Shown piece after piece: positions 25,621-35,183 of a stretch of DNA of 64,000 nucleotides. This DNA comes from Bacterioplanoides sp965219715 (lineage in GTDB: Bacteria > Pseudomonadota > Gammaproteobacteria > Pseudomonadales > Oceanobacteraceae): positions 4,733,688-4,797,687 of the forward strand of contig NZ_OZ244785.1 in NCBI RefSeq assembly GCF_965219715.1, read 5' to 3'. Made by a program: the position numbers and the translations under genes. Numbering within the stretch: position 1 is the first letter of the stretch; every line of letters starts with the position of its first letter. A model generated the notes under the pieces. That model was not told the origin of the DNA and made no database searches. It was given only the letters and a program-made list of their open reading frames with translations.

Positions 25621-26568
25621 ATGAAAGTTCTACTAACGGGTGCTAATGGTTTTCTCGGAACTTCTATTAGTGAACAGCTCGATATTAGGAATTACGGCTT
25701 CATACCAATGGTCCGTAAAATAAATAAATATTCTCCCAAGAATGCTAGAGCTGTCGGCAATATTGACTCTAATACTGATTTTAGCGAGGTGCTACCCAGT
25801 ATTGACGTTGTTATACATGCCGCAGCCCGTGCGCATATTATGGAAGAAGAAGTGGCAGATCCTTTAACCGAATACCGGAAAATAAATGTTGCTGGTAGTG
25901 AAAATCTCGCTCGCCAGGCTGCAGTTGCTGGTGTTAAGCGCTTTATCTTTATCAGCTCTGTAAAAGTATCGGGAGAAAGCACCAGCGGAAAGAATGCCTA
26001 CAATGAATCTATGGCTGCTGCGCCTGAAGACGCTTATGGGCAATCTAAGTATGAAGCTGAAGAAGCGTTAAAAAGAATTGCTGCAGAAACTGGGATTGAA
26101 CTGGTAATTATTCGCCCACCCTTGGTCTATGGCCCGGGCGTTAAGGCTAACTTTCTTAGTTTGTTTAAACTATGCAAGCTGTCCGTTCCTCTCCCATTCG
26201 CTTTAGTGAATAATCAGCGAAGTATGGTTTACTTGGAGAATTTGGTGGACTTTATTATTCAGTGTGTTGACCACCCTAATGCCGCTAATCAAACCTTTTT
26301 CATCTCGGACGGGAAAGATTTGTCCCTAAGTTATCTGATTCGAACCATTCGTAAAGCCATAAATAAACCTGCGTTGTTGTTTCCCGTACCTGTTTGGTTG
26401 TTTAAGTTGGCTGGCAGGCTGATCGGTAAAACAGCTGTTATGGATCGCCTAGTGGGCAACTTACAAGTGGATAGTACCAAAGCGCAGCAGTTACTTGCTT
26501 GGAGGCCACCTTGCACGATTGAAGAAGGCATTAAAGCGACCGTTGCTGATATTAATAGCAGGAAATAG
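25621..26568 (+). CDS. NAD-dependent epimerase of the WbpV/GalE-like SDR group
   Basis: A 315-aa extended SDR that probably epimerises or reduces a UDP-N-acetyl-hexosamine intermediate. LLTGANGFLGTSI is the NAD motif, FISSVKVSGEST holds the catalytic Ser, and YGQSKYEAEEAL the Tyr/Lys pair. The sequence AARAHIMEEEVADPL and the C-terminal KAQQLLAWRPPCTIEEG are characteristic of the family found next to the initiating transferase and WbpM in Pseudomonas-type O-antigen loci. Here it is intact, but its usual partner transferase just downstream is broken. Confidence 0.85.
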   Translation: MKVLLTGANGFLGTSISEQLDIRNYGFIPMVRKINKYSPKNARAVGNIDSNTDFSEVLPSIDVVIHAAARAHIMEEEVADPLTEYRKINVAGSENLARQAAVAGVKRFIFISSVKVSGESTSGKNAYNESMAAAPEDAYGQSKYEAEEALKRIAAETGIELVIIRPPLVYGPGVKANFLSLFKLCKLSVPLPFALVNNQRSMVYLENLVDFIIQCVDHPNAANQTFFISDGKDLSLSYLIRTIRKAINKPALLFPVPVWLFKLAGRLIGKTAVMDRLVGNLQVDSTKAQQLLAWRPPCTIEEGIKATVADINSRK

Positions 26569-26572
26569 TTAT

Positions 26573-27091
26573 GTGTTGCGAGTGTTTGATTTTATTTTTC
26601 CCTTATATAGGCAGATCTTCTGTTTTCCTATATTTGTAATTAAATATTTTATCGGTATATCCGATAGTGGATCTTTTTTGCTCAAGCGGGATCGGGTTGT
26701 GCGTAATAAAAAGTCGTTTGTTCTGTTTAATTTCGTGCAATAAAAGTTGATGTGCCCTCAGTTGGAAGCCCATTTTGCGTTCATGGTATCTATTATTAAA
26801 ACCAAGCTAAATGACTTTTCGCAGCTGTGGATCGTATTAAAAGGCGAAATGAGCCCAGTTTGAGCCATTTAATTGGTATAGCTTGATCGAAGCACGAGAT
26901 TCGTTGAGTGTTTATGACATGCGACTTGGTATATGGTGTTGGCCCAGATTAACGAGGGTGATGTATCGATGTCATAGTTGCTGGCGCAAACTGACGTCGA
27001 AATTATTTAGGCATTATCCACCATAAATTATTTTAATTTTTTGCAGCTATTGAATTGTATAGGGGCTGGTAGCAGATTTAAAGTTAGCTGA
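26573..27091 (+). pseudogene. Decayed initiating sugar-phosphate transferase (WcaJ/WbqP type)
   Basis: Pieces in different frames line up in order with the polyprenyl-phosphate sugar-1-phosphate transferase family that starts repeat-unit assembly. They are VLRVFDFIFPLYRQIFCFPI (membrane start), then RVVRNKKSFVLFNF (normally RVGRNxKxFxLxKFRTM), then TKLNDFSQLWIVLKGEMS (normally TKLDELPQLWNVLKGEMS), then LIEARDSLSVYDMRLGI, then AQINEGDVSMS and finally NYFNFLQLLNCIGAGSRFKVS with a stop at 27,091. At least five frame breaks remove activity. It ends 15 bases from the convergent wbpM stop. Confidence 0.87.
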
Positions 27092-27106
27092 ACGCTGCCT
27101 TTTCCC

Positions 27107-28993
27107 TTATTTTCCTGCATTCATCACCCAATCAGGACAATCGCCCTGTTTATTGTAAGCCGCTGGAGCTTCTAGCAATAAACTAATCACATCTTCTACC
27201 CTGAATTCATGGCAGGCTTTATCTAATCGATGGAGTAGGTTGTGAGTTTCAGGCCAGCTCAGGAATACTTCGTTTGCTGTCATTATACGTGGGTGGTTGG
27301 TGCCTTCTACGTTAGCTCCTATTAATAGCTCTTCGTACAGTTTCTCTCCTGGACGAAGGCCTGAAAATAGAATTTCAATATCACCGTTAGGATCTTCTTC
27401 TGTTTTTTCTGTTAAGCCTGATAGTTGAATCATCTTTTTGGCAAGGTTGGTAATTTTTACTGGCTCCCCCATATCTAACACGAATACATCACCTCCTTTG
27501 CCCATAGCTCCGGCTTGAATAACCAGCTGAGAGGCTTCTGGGATCGTCATAAAATATCGAATAATGTCCGGGTGTGTTACCGTAAGTGGGCCGCCGCTCT
27601 TTATTTGCTTACGAAACAGAGGCACAACCGAGCCAGAAGAACCTAGCACGTTGCCAAAGCGAACCATGCAGAACAGGGTTTCACTTTGGCGTTCGTTTAA
27701 TGCTTGCAATACCAGCTCTGCTAAGCGCTTTGATGTTCCCATCACGTTCGTAGGGCGCACAGCTTTGTCCGTTGATACTAATACAAATCGTTCCACGCTG
27801 GCGGTTATTGCGGCTTCAGCACAGTACCAGGTGCCGAATACGTTGTTACGGACGCCTTCTACTACGTTGTGCTCTACCAGTGGTACGTGCTTATACGCCG
27901 CTGCGTGGTAGATCGTCTGAACTTTGAAGGTCTTGAATATCGTTTCCAAACGATTCTGGCGCTGTACTGACCCAAGGATAGAGATCAATTTAACGTTGAG
28001 TCGCTCTTCATCATTGATTCGGTTGAGCTCCTGCTCAATGGAGTACAAACTGAATTCATTAAGTTCGAGTAATATCAACTGGGTTGGTTTCTGGCGGATT
28101 GCCTGACGGCACAACTCGGAGCCAATTGACCCGCCGGCGCCAGTGACAAGAACTACCTTATCGCTAATATTTTGGCAAATCAGGTCTTTTTGTGGGTCTA
28201 CTGCATCTCGCCCGAGCAGGTCTTCGATTTCAACTTCGCGAATTTCTTCGATCTTTGCTTTGCCACTGACTATATCGGCAACAGCTGGTGTCGTCAGTAC
28301 TTCCAGTTTTTTTACTGCCAGTCTTTCGATTAACTGTTTACGCTCTGAGAAACTGGTGTTGCCGAGAGCGAGTAATACTTTGCGGCAAGGGTGGTTTTCT
28401 AGCAATTCATCCAGCTCATTGGCTGCAAAAACTTTCAGTCCGTTAATTTGCGTCCCTTGCTTCTTTTTACAATCGTCAATAAACGCAATTGGTCGATATT
28501 CTTTATTGGCTGCCAGTGAGTGACTGAGTTCTAATCCCTGCTGGCCAGAACCATAAATAACAACGGGTTGAGCACCGGCTTTTCCTTGCTGTGTGATAAT
28601 GCTACGGATAAATAGTCGGGGAAGTGCAAGCAAGGCAAAGGCTGTAAATACATAAATAATAATGCTTGAGCGCGGTACGGATGCTTGTGCCAAAAAGCTG
28701 CTGGTGCCCAATATCATCGCTGAGATTAATATACCTACTCCTAATGAGCTAAAAGCTTTGCTGGTCATAAATCTAACCACCGCCCTGTAGAAGCCCAATC
28801 GTATAAAAACAAGAACGGTTGTGAATGCCGTGATTCCTATGCTAAATAAAACATTTAAGCTAATAGTTGGCAGAATATCACCATGGCGCAATGCCAATGC
28901 CATATATATAGCAGCGGGTATTGCAACAACATCGTAAGAAAGGGTAATCAAGCGTTTAATTGAACGCTTAGTGTTTAGCAAGTAAGACAGCAT
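27107..28993 (-). CDS. wbpM: UDP-sugar 4,6-dehydratase, WbpM/CapD family
   Basis: A membrane-bound UDP-GlcNAc 4,6-dehydratase-type enzyme used in synthesis of deoxy-aminosugars such as QuiNAc or FucNAc. An N-terminal block of four membrane helices (about 1-125) is followed by a first Rossmann domain (VVIYGSGQQGLEL) and the catalytic SDR domain (VLVTGAGGSIGSELCRQ, VSTDKAVRPTNVMGTSKR). ATG 28,993 gives 628 aa and the family-type start MLSYLLNTKRSIKRL; a TTG at 29,050 is less likely. It is the only reverse-strand gene in the polysaccharide locus, so it is not under the ops element. Confidence 0.93.
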   Translation of the reverse strand: MLSYLLNTKRSIKRLITLSYDVVAIPAAIYMALALRHGDILPTISLNVLFSIGITAFTTVLVFIRLGFYRAVVRFMTSKAFSSLGVGILISAMILGTSSFLAQASVPRSSIIIYVFTAFALLALPRLFIRSIITQQGKAGAQPVVIYGSGQQGLELSHSLAANKEYRPIAFIDDCKKKQGTQINGLKVFAANELDELLENHPCRKVLLALGNTSFSERKQLIERLAVKKLEVLTTPAVADIVSGKAKIEEIREVEIEDLLGRDAVDPQKDLICQNISDKVVLVTGAGGSIGSELCRQAIRQKPTQLILLELNEFSLYSIEQELNRINDEERLNVKLISILGSVQRQNRLETIFKTFKVQTIYHAAAYKHVPLVEHNVVEGVRNNVFGTWYCAEAAITASVERFVLVSTDKAVRPTNVMGTSKRLAELVLQALNERQSETLFCMVRFGNVLGSSGSVVPLFRKQIKSGGPLTVTHPDIIRYFMTIPEASQLVIQAGAMGKGGDVFVLDMGEPVKITNLAKKMIQLSGLTEKTEEDPNGDIEILFSGLRPGEKLYEELLIGANVEGTNHPRIMTANEVFLSWPETHNLLHRLDKACHEFRVEDVISLLLEAPAAYNKQGDCPDWVMNAGK

Positions 28994-29218
28994 TCCGTAT
29001 GTCCGATACAGTATCCAGATAGAGACGCTCCCAATATAACATATATTCAATTTCTTGCTCTGAGGATTTGGTCGAAACGTTACTTTGCGCTCACTTTTTC
29101 TGAGAATTGCTTTTGTTTTCTTTGAAGAGTATCAATGCATCCAGTATTCTTTGTATCAAGTATAAGGCTCAGGGCCTTTTAAATAAGCTTTGTTCAACTT
29201 ATGAACTATGGAGATCTT

Positions 29219-30706
29219 ATGAACCAGCAGTTGGGAAGCTCAACGCAGAATAGCTCTGTAATCCCAGATTCTGATGAAATCAGCTTGACAGACTTATTTC
29301 GTAATCTCTGGCGTCAACGGGGATTGGTTTTTGCATTTATAATTCTGGCTGTGGCTGCGGTTATAACTTTGCAGTTTTTCAAGGGGAGCTTGTCTGCGAT
29401 AACTAAAGTAGAATACCCAATTACGCTAAATTTTGACGGTGAAGTGGGGTATCCTAATGGCAGTGCTTTTTCACCAAATGACTTGATCTCGACATCGGTT
29501 TTAGAGCGTGTTATCCCCTCTCTAGAGCTTGATGTTTCTGCCTCTAGGCTGGGGGCTGCATTGAGTGCTGGTTATTCGAATAGTTTGTTGTCCAGTGCAG
29601 AGCTGAGTTTGGGAAATATTCTTCAGGATAATAAAGTCCCGGCTGATGTTAAAATCTCTGCAGAAGACGCTTTGGCTGAGCTGAAGACAGAAAGTCAGCG
29701 TTTTTTAACGCTACACTTATCTTTAGAGCGGTCGGGGATATCTGCGGTGCAGGCTGAAGATGTAGTTAGCCGTATTGTTGATGTATGGGCTAAAGCCAGC
29801 GTCGAACAAGGTTTGCTCAGCCTTGATATATCTCGCCCGATAAATCCATTTGTTGTTGCTCAGAGTGGTAATTTAATTGATACCTATGATTCCGCAGCGA
29901 ACTATTTGAAATCTCTTTCTGGTGCAGTGGAAGGTCTTACAAAGGAGCCTGGAGCTCAAAGCCTTGTGGTCGCCGGTAAGAGCCTGAGCGATTTACAGCG
30001 TGAAATCTCAGCGCTTGAAGGAACTGATGTTGGTCCATTGCGTGAGTTTGCATACTCTAACTCTTCAAGCCTTGCATCGGTTGACCCTGCGATCCAGGTT
30101 CGTTTATTTGCTCGTCAACGGCTGTTAAAGCTTGAGCAGGAGCGTCTAACCAAACTGATTGCTTCATATGATTCTGCGCTTTCGCAATTGGCTTCAATTA
30201 AAGGTTCTGATGGTGGAGCTGGCCGAGTAAACTCAGGCCAGGGCAACTTACAGTTAGAGCAATCAGTATTTGACTCGCTATTGCAGATGGGAACAAAGCT
30301 GGGTGCTGTTGAGAACCGTAATAAGCTGTTTGATCGTCGTACAAAGGCTGTGGAAGACCTTCTGGCGTTAGAAAAAGAAATGGCGATCCTGATGGGGGTT
30401 GCTGGTAGTGCGTATGGCGATTTGAATCCTACCGAAATCCTCAAAAGCGCCTTGCCTAGTATTGAGCAGCGCTTGAACAGTATTCAGCAGGATGTCGATG
30501 CTTTCTTTAACGCTTATCGTGATATCAGTCTGCAGAGTGGTGCGCAGTTATACTCAGCACAAGCAGCACCTCAGGTTCGCGGTGGCTTTGTGGTGTCTGT
30601 TAAGAAGATGATGAAGTACGCAGTGTTAGCTGCAGTGTTGGGCCTGATGTTGGGTATTATGGTTGCTCTGATCCGAGCTGCGATGATCAACTCAAATAAA
30701 AATTAA
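29219..30706 (+). CDS. wzz: Chain-length determinant protein (Wzz family)
   Basis: A 495-aa inner membrane copolymerase of the Wzz/PCP family. It has one N-terminal membrane helix (about 33-52, GLVFAFIILAVAAVITLQFF), a long periplasmic coiled region, and a C-terminal helix (about 465-485). It controls how many repeat units Wzy adds. It is longer than classical 330-aa Wzz and has no tyrosine kinase domain. ATG 29,219 is chosen because GGAG lies about 6 bases upstream; an upstream ATG at 29,201 is in frame. It is divergent from wbpM and ends at a strong terminator. Confidence 0.85.
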   Translation: MNQQLGSSTQNSSVIPDSDEISLTDLFRNLWRQRGLVFAFIILAVAAVITLQFFKGSLSAITKVEYPITLNFDGEVGYPNGSAFSPNDLISTSVLERVIPSLELDVSASRLGAALSAGYSNSLLSSAELSLGNILQDNKVPADVKISAEDALAELKTESQRFLTLHLSLERSGISAVQAEDVVSRIVDVWAKASVEQGLLSLDISRPINPFVVAQSGNLIDTYDSAANYLKSLSGAVEGLTKEPGAQSLVVAGKSLSDLQREISALEGTDVGPLREFAYSNSSSLASVDPAIQVRLFARQRLLKLEQERLTKLIASYDSALSQLASIKGSDGGAGRVNSGQGNLQLEQSVFDSLLQMGTKLGAVENRNKLFDRRTKAVEDLLALEKEMAILMGVAGSAYGDLNPTEILKSALPSIEQRLNSIQQDVDAFFNAYRDISLQSGAQLYSAQAAPQVRGGFVVSVKKMMKYAVLAAVLGLMLGIMVALIRAAMINSNKN

Positions 30707-30724
30707 GCTGATCCGATTGGCTTT

Positions 30725-30754
30725 AAAAAACCCGGCGATTGCCGGGTTTTTTGT
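30725..30754. terminator. Bidirectional terminator between wzz and dcd
   Basis: A-run, stem AAACCCGGC/GCCGGGTTT with loop GATT, and T-run. It is symmetric and lies between two convergent genes, so it can stop both. Confidence 0.93.
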
Positions 30755-30763
30755 TTTCTCTGT

Positions 30764-31345
30764 TTAATCTTTCGAAATACGGCTGCCTACTGCGCCTTGT
30801 TGATCGCGATATTTGGCATTTGCTCGTTTGTTATAGGGGCGTTTGGCTGGGTTGCTCAATGTTTCAAAGGACATGGCGCAGATTACCATTCCTGGGCGTA
30901 AGGCCAGTGGCAATTTACCGTTGTTATAGAACTCCAGTACGATTTGTCCTTCCCAGCCCGGATCAATGCGGCCTGCGGTTACATGTACCATTAAGCCTAA
31001 TCGTGCCAGTGAGCTGCGGCCATCGAGCCAGCCCACCAGGTCGTCAGGGATGGTCACGGATTCTAATGTGGCGCCAAGGATGAGTTCGCCTGGATGAATA
31101 AACAATGCCTCATCTTTGGCGATCTCGATCTCTTTGCTCATGATGCGATCGATATCACGTTCGAGCTGGTCTCTGTCGCCAGATAAATCCAGGTGTGTCG
31201 CTGAGTTGTTGCTGAATACTCTGAAGCGGTGGTCGAGGCGTAGGTCAACACTGATGCCGGCGATGGCGTCGGCATCAGGAGCTGGCGTGATGGTGATGCT
31301 TTTGTCTTGCAAGCGTTGTTCGATGTCGCCATCACTGAGTCGCAT
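30764..31345 (-). CDS. dcd: dCTP deaminase
   Basis: This enzyme deaminates dCTP to dUTP, supplying dUMP for thymidylate synthesis. The 193-aa protein shows GWLDGRSSLARLGLMVHVTA, with the catalytic Glu/Arg region, and GWEGQIVLEFYNNG. The sequence starts MRLSDGDIEQRL as in other proteobacterial Dcd proteins. It faces wzz across the terminator. Confidence 0.96.
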   Translation of the reverse strand: MRLSDGDIEQRLQDKSITITPAPDADAIAGISVDLRLDHRFRVFSNNSATHLDLSGDRDQLERDIDRIMSKEIEIAKDEALFIHPGELILGATLESVTIPDDLVGWLDGRSSLARLGLMVHVTAGRIDPGWEGQIVLEFYNNGKLPLALRPGMVICAMSFETLSNPAKRPYNKRANAKYRDQQGAVGSRISKD

Positions 31346-31407
31346 AGGTAGAGTCCCGCTGGAATTAAAGTTGCGGGATTTTACCTCAGATCGGCTTGGT
31401 TAGCCTA

Positions 31408-32160
31408 TCAATCTTGCATGTTGATTTTGGTCACATTGATTTCGTAGCGCTTCTTGCCTTTCTTTTTATCAAGTAGTCGTACTAACAGATAATTCTTGTC
31501 TTTTGCGAACCATGCATAGACCTCGCGACCTTTCTTCTTGCGTATTTGCTGAACCTTGACGGTATCTAATTTGCCGGCTTTCGTTTTCAGCTGCTCCTCG
31601 CCGATGACTTTGAAGCGAAAATCTTTGCTTTTGTTTTTTTCAAACACGGGGTAACTGAACTCTGTCTTTCCTGACGCCAGATCGAGGCCCGCCTGAAGCA
31701 TATAAGTCAGATTGTCCTGGATTTCATTCTGCCATACGCTCTGATGGGTGATGTTCTTTTCCATATCCCGGACCGAGTTGTCATTCGGGTGGAAGCTCAG
31801 GGTGCGATCATCTTCATTAAATAAACCGCTGGCGCGATATTCGTAGTTCAGTGGTTGCAAGCGCTTGGTTGTGGAGAGTGTAAATTCGGAGCTTTCTTTT
31901 AACTTAGCTGCACCGGTTTCGGCTTCGAAAACAAGCTGCCAGCGATTGTCGCCGATCTTTTTCAGTTCTCGTTTGGCATCAATATCAACACTGAACCAGC
32001 CTATCTTCCATTCGGTCTTATATTTAGCTGTGAAGGGAGTAATTTTGGCCTGTGACTCCTGCCCAGCAGGAGCTGAATCATCATTAATTGCAGAAAGCTG
32101 TGGGTTAGCACTGGTGATGGTGCTGAAAAAGGTCAGAAAAATCAGTAGCTGCTTAAGCAT
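31408..32160 (-). CDS. DUF3108 domain protein, exported
   Basis: A 250-aa protein with an N-terminal signal peptide (LLIFLTFFSTITSANP). The remainder fits the DUF3108 family of periplasmic proteins: FTAKYKTEWKIGWFSVDIDAKREL at the start of the domain and a lysine-rich ending. The function of the family is unknown. It lies immediately downstream of purN on the same strand, a common association in gammaproteobacteria, with no sign of a shared role in purine synthesis. Confidence 0.82.
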   Translation of the reverse strand: MLKQLLIFLTFFSTITSANPQLSAINDDSAPAGQESQAKITPFTAKYKTEWKIGWFSVDIDAKRELKKIGDNRWQLVFEAETGAAKLKESSEFTLSTTKRLQPLNYEYRASGLFNEDDRTLSFHPNDNSVRDMEKNITHQSVWQNEIQDNLTYMLQAGLDLASGKTEFSYPVFEKNKSKDFRFKVIGEEQLKTKAGKLDTVKVQQIRKKKGREVYAWFAKDKNYLLVRLLDKKKGKKRYEINVTKINMQD

Positions 32161-32225
32161 AAAGCTTGTCCGGCAAGTCCATTTGCCAGTCAGTATATAG
32201 CCAAACTCGCTGTGCGGTTAGCTAT

Positions 32226-32918
32226 TTACAGATCCAGACGCAAGCCTGTGTTAGGAATCACATTTCCATCAAGCATGGCATTGCAGCCTTTCATAGTTAA
32301 GCGACCGTTCACAAACCATTTAACTGCAATAGGGTAGATAATGTGTTCCTGAGTATGAACTCGCTGCTGCAGGCTGGTCGCATCGTCACCGTCATAAACA
32401 GGAACAACAGCCTGGATAACATTGGGGCCGCCATCCAGCTCCTCTGTTACAAAATGAACAGTAACCCCATGCTTTTCATCTCCAGCATCAAGAGCGCGTT
32501 GATGTGTATTCAGCCCCTGATACTTAGGCAGTAAAGACGGATGAATGTTCAGCATGCGTCCGTGATAGCGAATAACAAACGATGGCGTAAGGATCCGCAT
32601 AAAGCCGGCAAGCACAACGAGGTCTGGTTGATATTCATCAATGGCTCGCATCAGTGCAACATCAAAGTCTTCGCGGCTGGCAAATTCTTTGTGGTCAACA
32701 ATCTGAGTTTCGATATCGCGATCTTTTGCTTTCTGAATGCCTGGAGCTTCGGGACGATTACAAATAACAGCGGCAATTTCGCCGTCGATATCGCCATTTT
32801 TTACTGCATCAGCAATGGCGACCATGTTGGAGCCACTGCCTGATATCAGTACAACGATTTGAGGTTTGTCTTCTTTCTCTGCGGGCAGGCTGCCCGCATT
32901 CAGCGTGTCTACGCTCAT
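32226..32918 (-). CDS. purN: Phosphoribosylglycinamide formyltransferase
   Basis: This enzyme transfers formyl from 10-formyltetrahydrofolate to GAR in purine synthesis. VVLISGSGSNM is the N-terminal phosphate-binding loop, and NIHPSLLPKYQGLNTHQRAL contains the catalytic Asn-His region, with HFVTEELDGGP supplying the Asp. The 230-aa product has an extra N-terminal segment of about 20 residues. The ATG overlaps the purM stop, so purM-purN form an operon. Confidence 0.96.
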   Translation of the reverse strand: MSVDTLNAGSLPAEKEDKPQIVVLISGSGSNMVAIADAVKNGDIDGEIAAVICNRPEAPGIQKAKDRDIETQIVDHKEFASREDFDVALMRAIDEYQPDLVVLAGFMRILTPSFVIRYHGRMLNIHPSLLPKYQGLNTHQRALDAGDEKHGVTVHFVTEELDGGPNVIQAVVPVYDGDDATSLQQRVHTQEHIIYPIAVKWFVNGRLTMKGCNAMLDGNVIPNTGLRLDL

Positions 32919-33982
32919 AATTGGTGTTTGCCAGTGAATTGAACCTGGGCTTCACCTTCAGCCTGGGGTTGGATCTCACCAATGATCCAGGCGTGCTCAC
33001 CTTCTGCGTTCAGTAATGCAACGGCCGCATCAGCCTTGTCTTCTGGCAGTGCGATGATCATGCCAACGCCGCAGTTGAAGGTGCGGTACATTTCCGCCGT
33101 TTCGACGTTGCCTTGTTCTTGTAGCCAGTTGAAAACAGCAGGCCATTGCCAGCTATTGCTGTCGATAACCGCTTTGCAGTTTTCTGGCAGAACGCGCGGG
33201 ATATTTTCCTGGAAGCCGCCACCGGTGATGTGTGACAGGGCATGTACGTCAGAAGTGCTGATCAGCTTCAGAGTCGATTTAACATAAATCTTGGTTGGCG
33301 CCATCAGGGCATCCGTTAACGGCTGACCGTCCAGTTCACCGCTCAAGTCGGCGCCGGATACTTCGATAATTTTGCGGATCAGTGAGTAGCCGTTGGAGTG
33401 AGGGCCGCTTGATGCCAGAGCAATCAGCTTGTCGCCTGCCTGAACCTTTGTGCCATCAATGATGTCTTCTTTTTCTGCGATACCAACGCAGAATCCGGCG
33501 AGGTCGTAATCTTCACCTTCATACATTCCTGGCATTTCAGCGGTTTCGCCGCCAACCAGGGAGGCGCCAGCCTGGGAGCAGCCTTCGCCAATGCCTTCAA
33601 CCACTGCAGCGGCTACGTCTACATTCAGCTTGCCTGTCGCATAGTAATCGAGGAAAAACAGAGGTTCTGCACCGGCAACCACCAAGTCGTTAACACACAT
33701 GGCTACCAGGTCGATGCCAATGGAGTCATGCTTATTCAGGTCCATGGCTAAGCGCAGTTTGGTGCCAACGCCGTCGGTACCGGAAACCAGAACAGGTTGC
33801 TTGTAACCTTGAGGTAATTCGAACAGAGCGCCAAAGCCACCCAATCCAGCCAGAACTTCCGGGCGGCGGGTGCGCTTAGCAACACCTTTAATTCGATCAA
33901 CTAAAGCATTACCTGCGTCGATGTCGACGCCTGCGTCTTTGTAGCTAAGGGATTGTTTTTCAGGAGATTGCTGTTCGCTCAT
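32915..33982 (-). CDS. purM: Phosphoribosylformylglycinamidine cyclo-ligase
   Basis: AIR synthetase, step five of purine synthesis. LSYKDAGVDIDAGNALVDRIK starts the ATP-binding region, LVSGTDGVGTKLRLA and GGETAEMPGMY are family signatures. The 355-aa length is normal. It is transcribed divergently from the DUF2066 gene; the 175-base intergenic space should hold both promoters, although no clear operator was found. Confidence 0.97.
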   Translation of the reverse strand: MSEQQSPEKQSLSYKDAGVDIDAGNALVDRIKGVAKRTRRPEVLAGLGGFGALFELPQGYKQPVLVSGTDGVGTKLRLAMDLNKHDSIGIDLVAMCVNDLVVAGAEPLFFLDYYATGKLNVDVAAAVVEGIGEGCSQAGASLVGGETAEMPGMYEGEDYDLAGFCVGIAEKEDIIDGTKVQAGDKLIALASSGPHSNGYSLIRKIIEVSGADLSGELDGQPLTDALMAPTKIYVKSTLKLISTSDVHALSHITGGGFQENIPRVLPENCKAVIDSNSWQWPAVFNWLQEQGNVETAEMYRTFNCGVGMIIALPEDKADAAVALLNAEGEHAWIIGEIQPQAEGEAQVQFTGKHQL

Positions 33983-34157
33983 GCCGTTGTCACAGGTTGG
34001 CTAATGGAAAGGCGCGTATTCTAACGATTTGTTATGGCAAGCGCATCCCGCAATTGCTCTGTTTTCGCCAATTTTTCCCCTGACTACTGGTTAAATTTAC
34101 ACGTCGTGGCACAATACGCCCCAATTGATCGATTTCGATTGGAAGTAAGGGCTGATT

Positions 34158-35180
34158 GTGCGCCAATTTTTGTTGTTAATGCTGACTCTTTGGTCGAGTT
34201 TTTCCGCTGCTGTAATGGTTTCAGACCTGTATGAGGTCGACGTTTCAGTGGCTGATCAGACGGCGGAAAACCGTGAGGCTGGAATGGCACTCGCACTCGA
34301 ACAAGTGCTGATCAAAGTGTCTGGTAAACAAACGGTTTTAGATAATCCGGCGATACAACAGCAACTTACCAGTGCCGACCGTTTGGTAAAGCGTTATCGA
34401 TACGCCCGGGATGAGGTGGATGACTCCGTTCGTCTGCAAGTGATTTTTGCCGGTAACCTGATTGATCGGTTGCTTCGTAACGCCGGTGAACCGATCTGGG
34501 GGAAAAGCCGGCCTCTTATTCTCATCTGGCAAGCCGTTGAAGAAGACACTCAAAGACAATTTCTGAATCAGGACAGTGGTGCCTGGGCGGTATTGGTCGA
34601 GCGTGTCATGTCAGAACGTGGTTTACCAGTGTTATGGCCAACGTTGGATCTTGCCGATGAGCTGGTGTTGCCGCTGGAAAAGCTGTGGGGGCTATTCAAG
34701 CAAGACATTCAGGTGGCTTCGAGCCGTTATCAGGCGGATGCAGTGGTTGCTGGCCGTTTAAGTCCGGCATCTGAGGAAGGCTGGGGTTACAGTGGTATTT
34801 TGTTTCACCAGCAAACGACACTGGCCTTGTCTGCTCAGGCGGAAGATGCTGAAGGCGTCTTGCGTTTAGTCGCAGATCAGGTCGCCAGTTATTTTGCATC
34901 TCAATACGCGGTTGAAACGAACGCGGTGGCTCAGCCTCAAGGATTTCAGTTACAGGTGACGGGGGTGGAGAATTTCGCCTCTTACCATGAATTATTAATG
35001 TATCTGAATTCTAAGGTGGCCATAAATAACGTAAGCTTATTAAAAGTAGATGGAACCCGTCTTACACTGGCTCTCGATCTTGCCGCCGATTGGCAACATG
35101 TCTGGAGTGTGATGGCGCTCGATAAACGCCTGAGCATCAGTGAAGAAGCCGGTGTATTGCACTGGGGGCAATATAAGTAG
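34158..35180 (+). CDS. DUF2066 domain protein, exported
   Basis: A 340-aa protein starting at a GTG with a signal peptide (FLLLMLTLWSSFSAAVM). The DUF2066 pattern is visible: YEVDVSVADQTAENREAGMALALEQVLIKVSGK, with LIWQAVEE and VWSVMALDKRL later on. The family is restricted mainly to gammaproteobacteria and lies between purM and hda; its function is unknown. It is 3 bases upstream of hda. Confidence 0.85.
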   Translation: MRQFLLLMLTLWSSFSAAVMVSDLYEVDVSVADQTAENREAGMALALEQVLIKVSGKQTVLDNPAIQQQLTSADRLVKRYRYARDEVDDSVRLQVIFAGNLIDRLLRNAGEPIWGKSRPLILIWQAVEEDTQRQFLNQDSGAWAVLVERVMSERGLPVLWPTLDLADELVLPLEKLWGLFKQDIQVASSRYQADAVVAGRLSPASEEGWGYSGILFHQQTTLALSAQAEDAEGVLRLVADQVASYFASQYAVETNAVAQPQGFQLQVTGVENFASYHELLMYLNSKVAINNVSLLKVDGTRLTLALDLAADWQHVWSVMALDKRLSISEEAGVLHWGQYK

Positions 35181-35183
35181 GTT

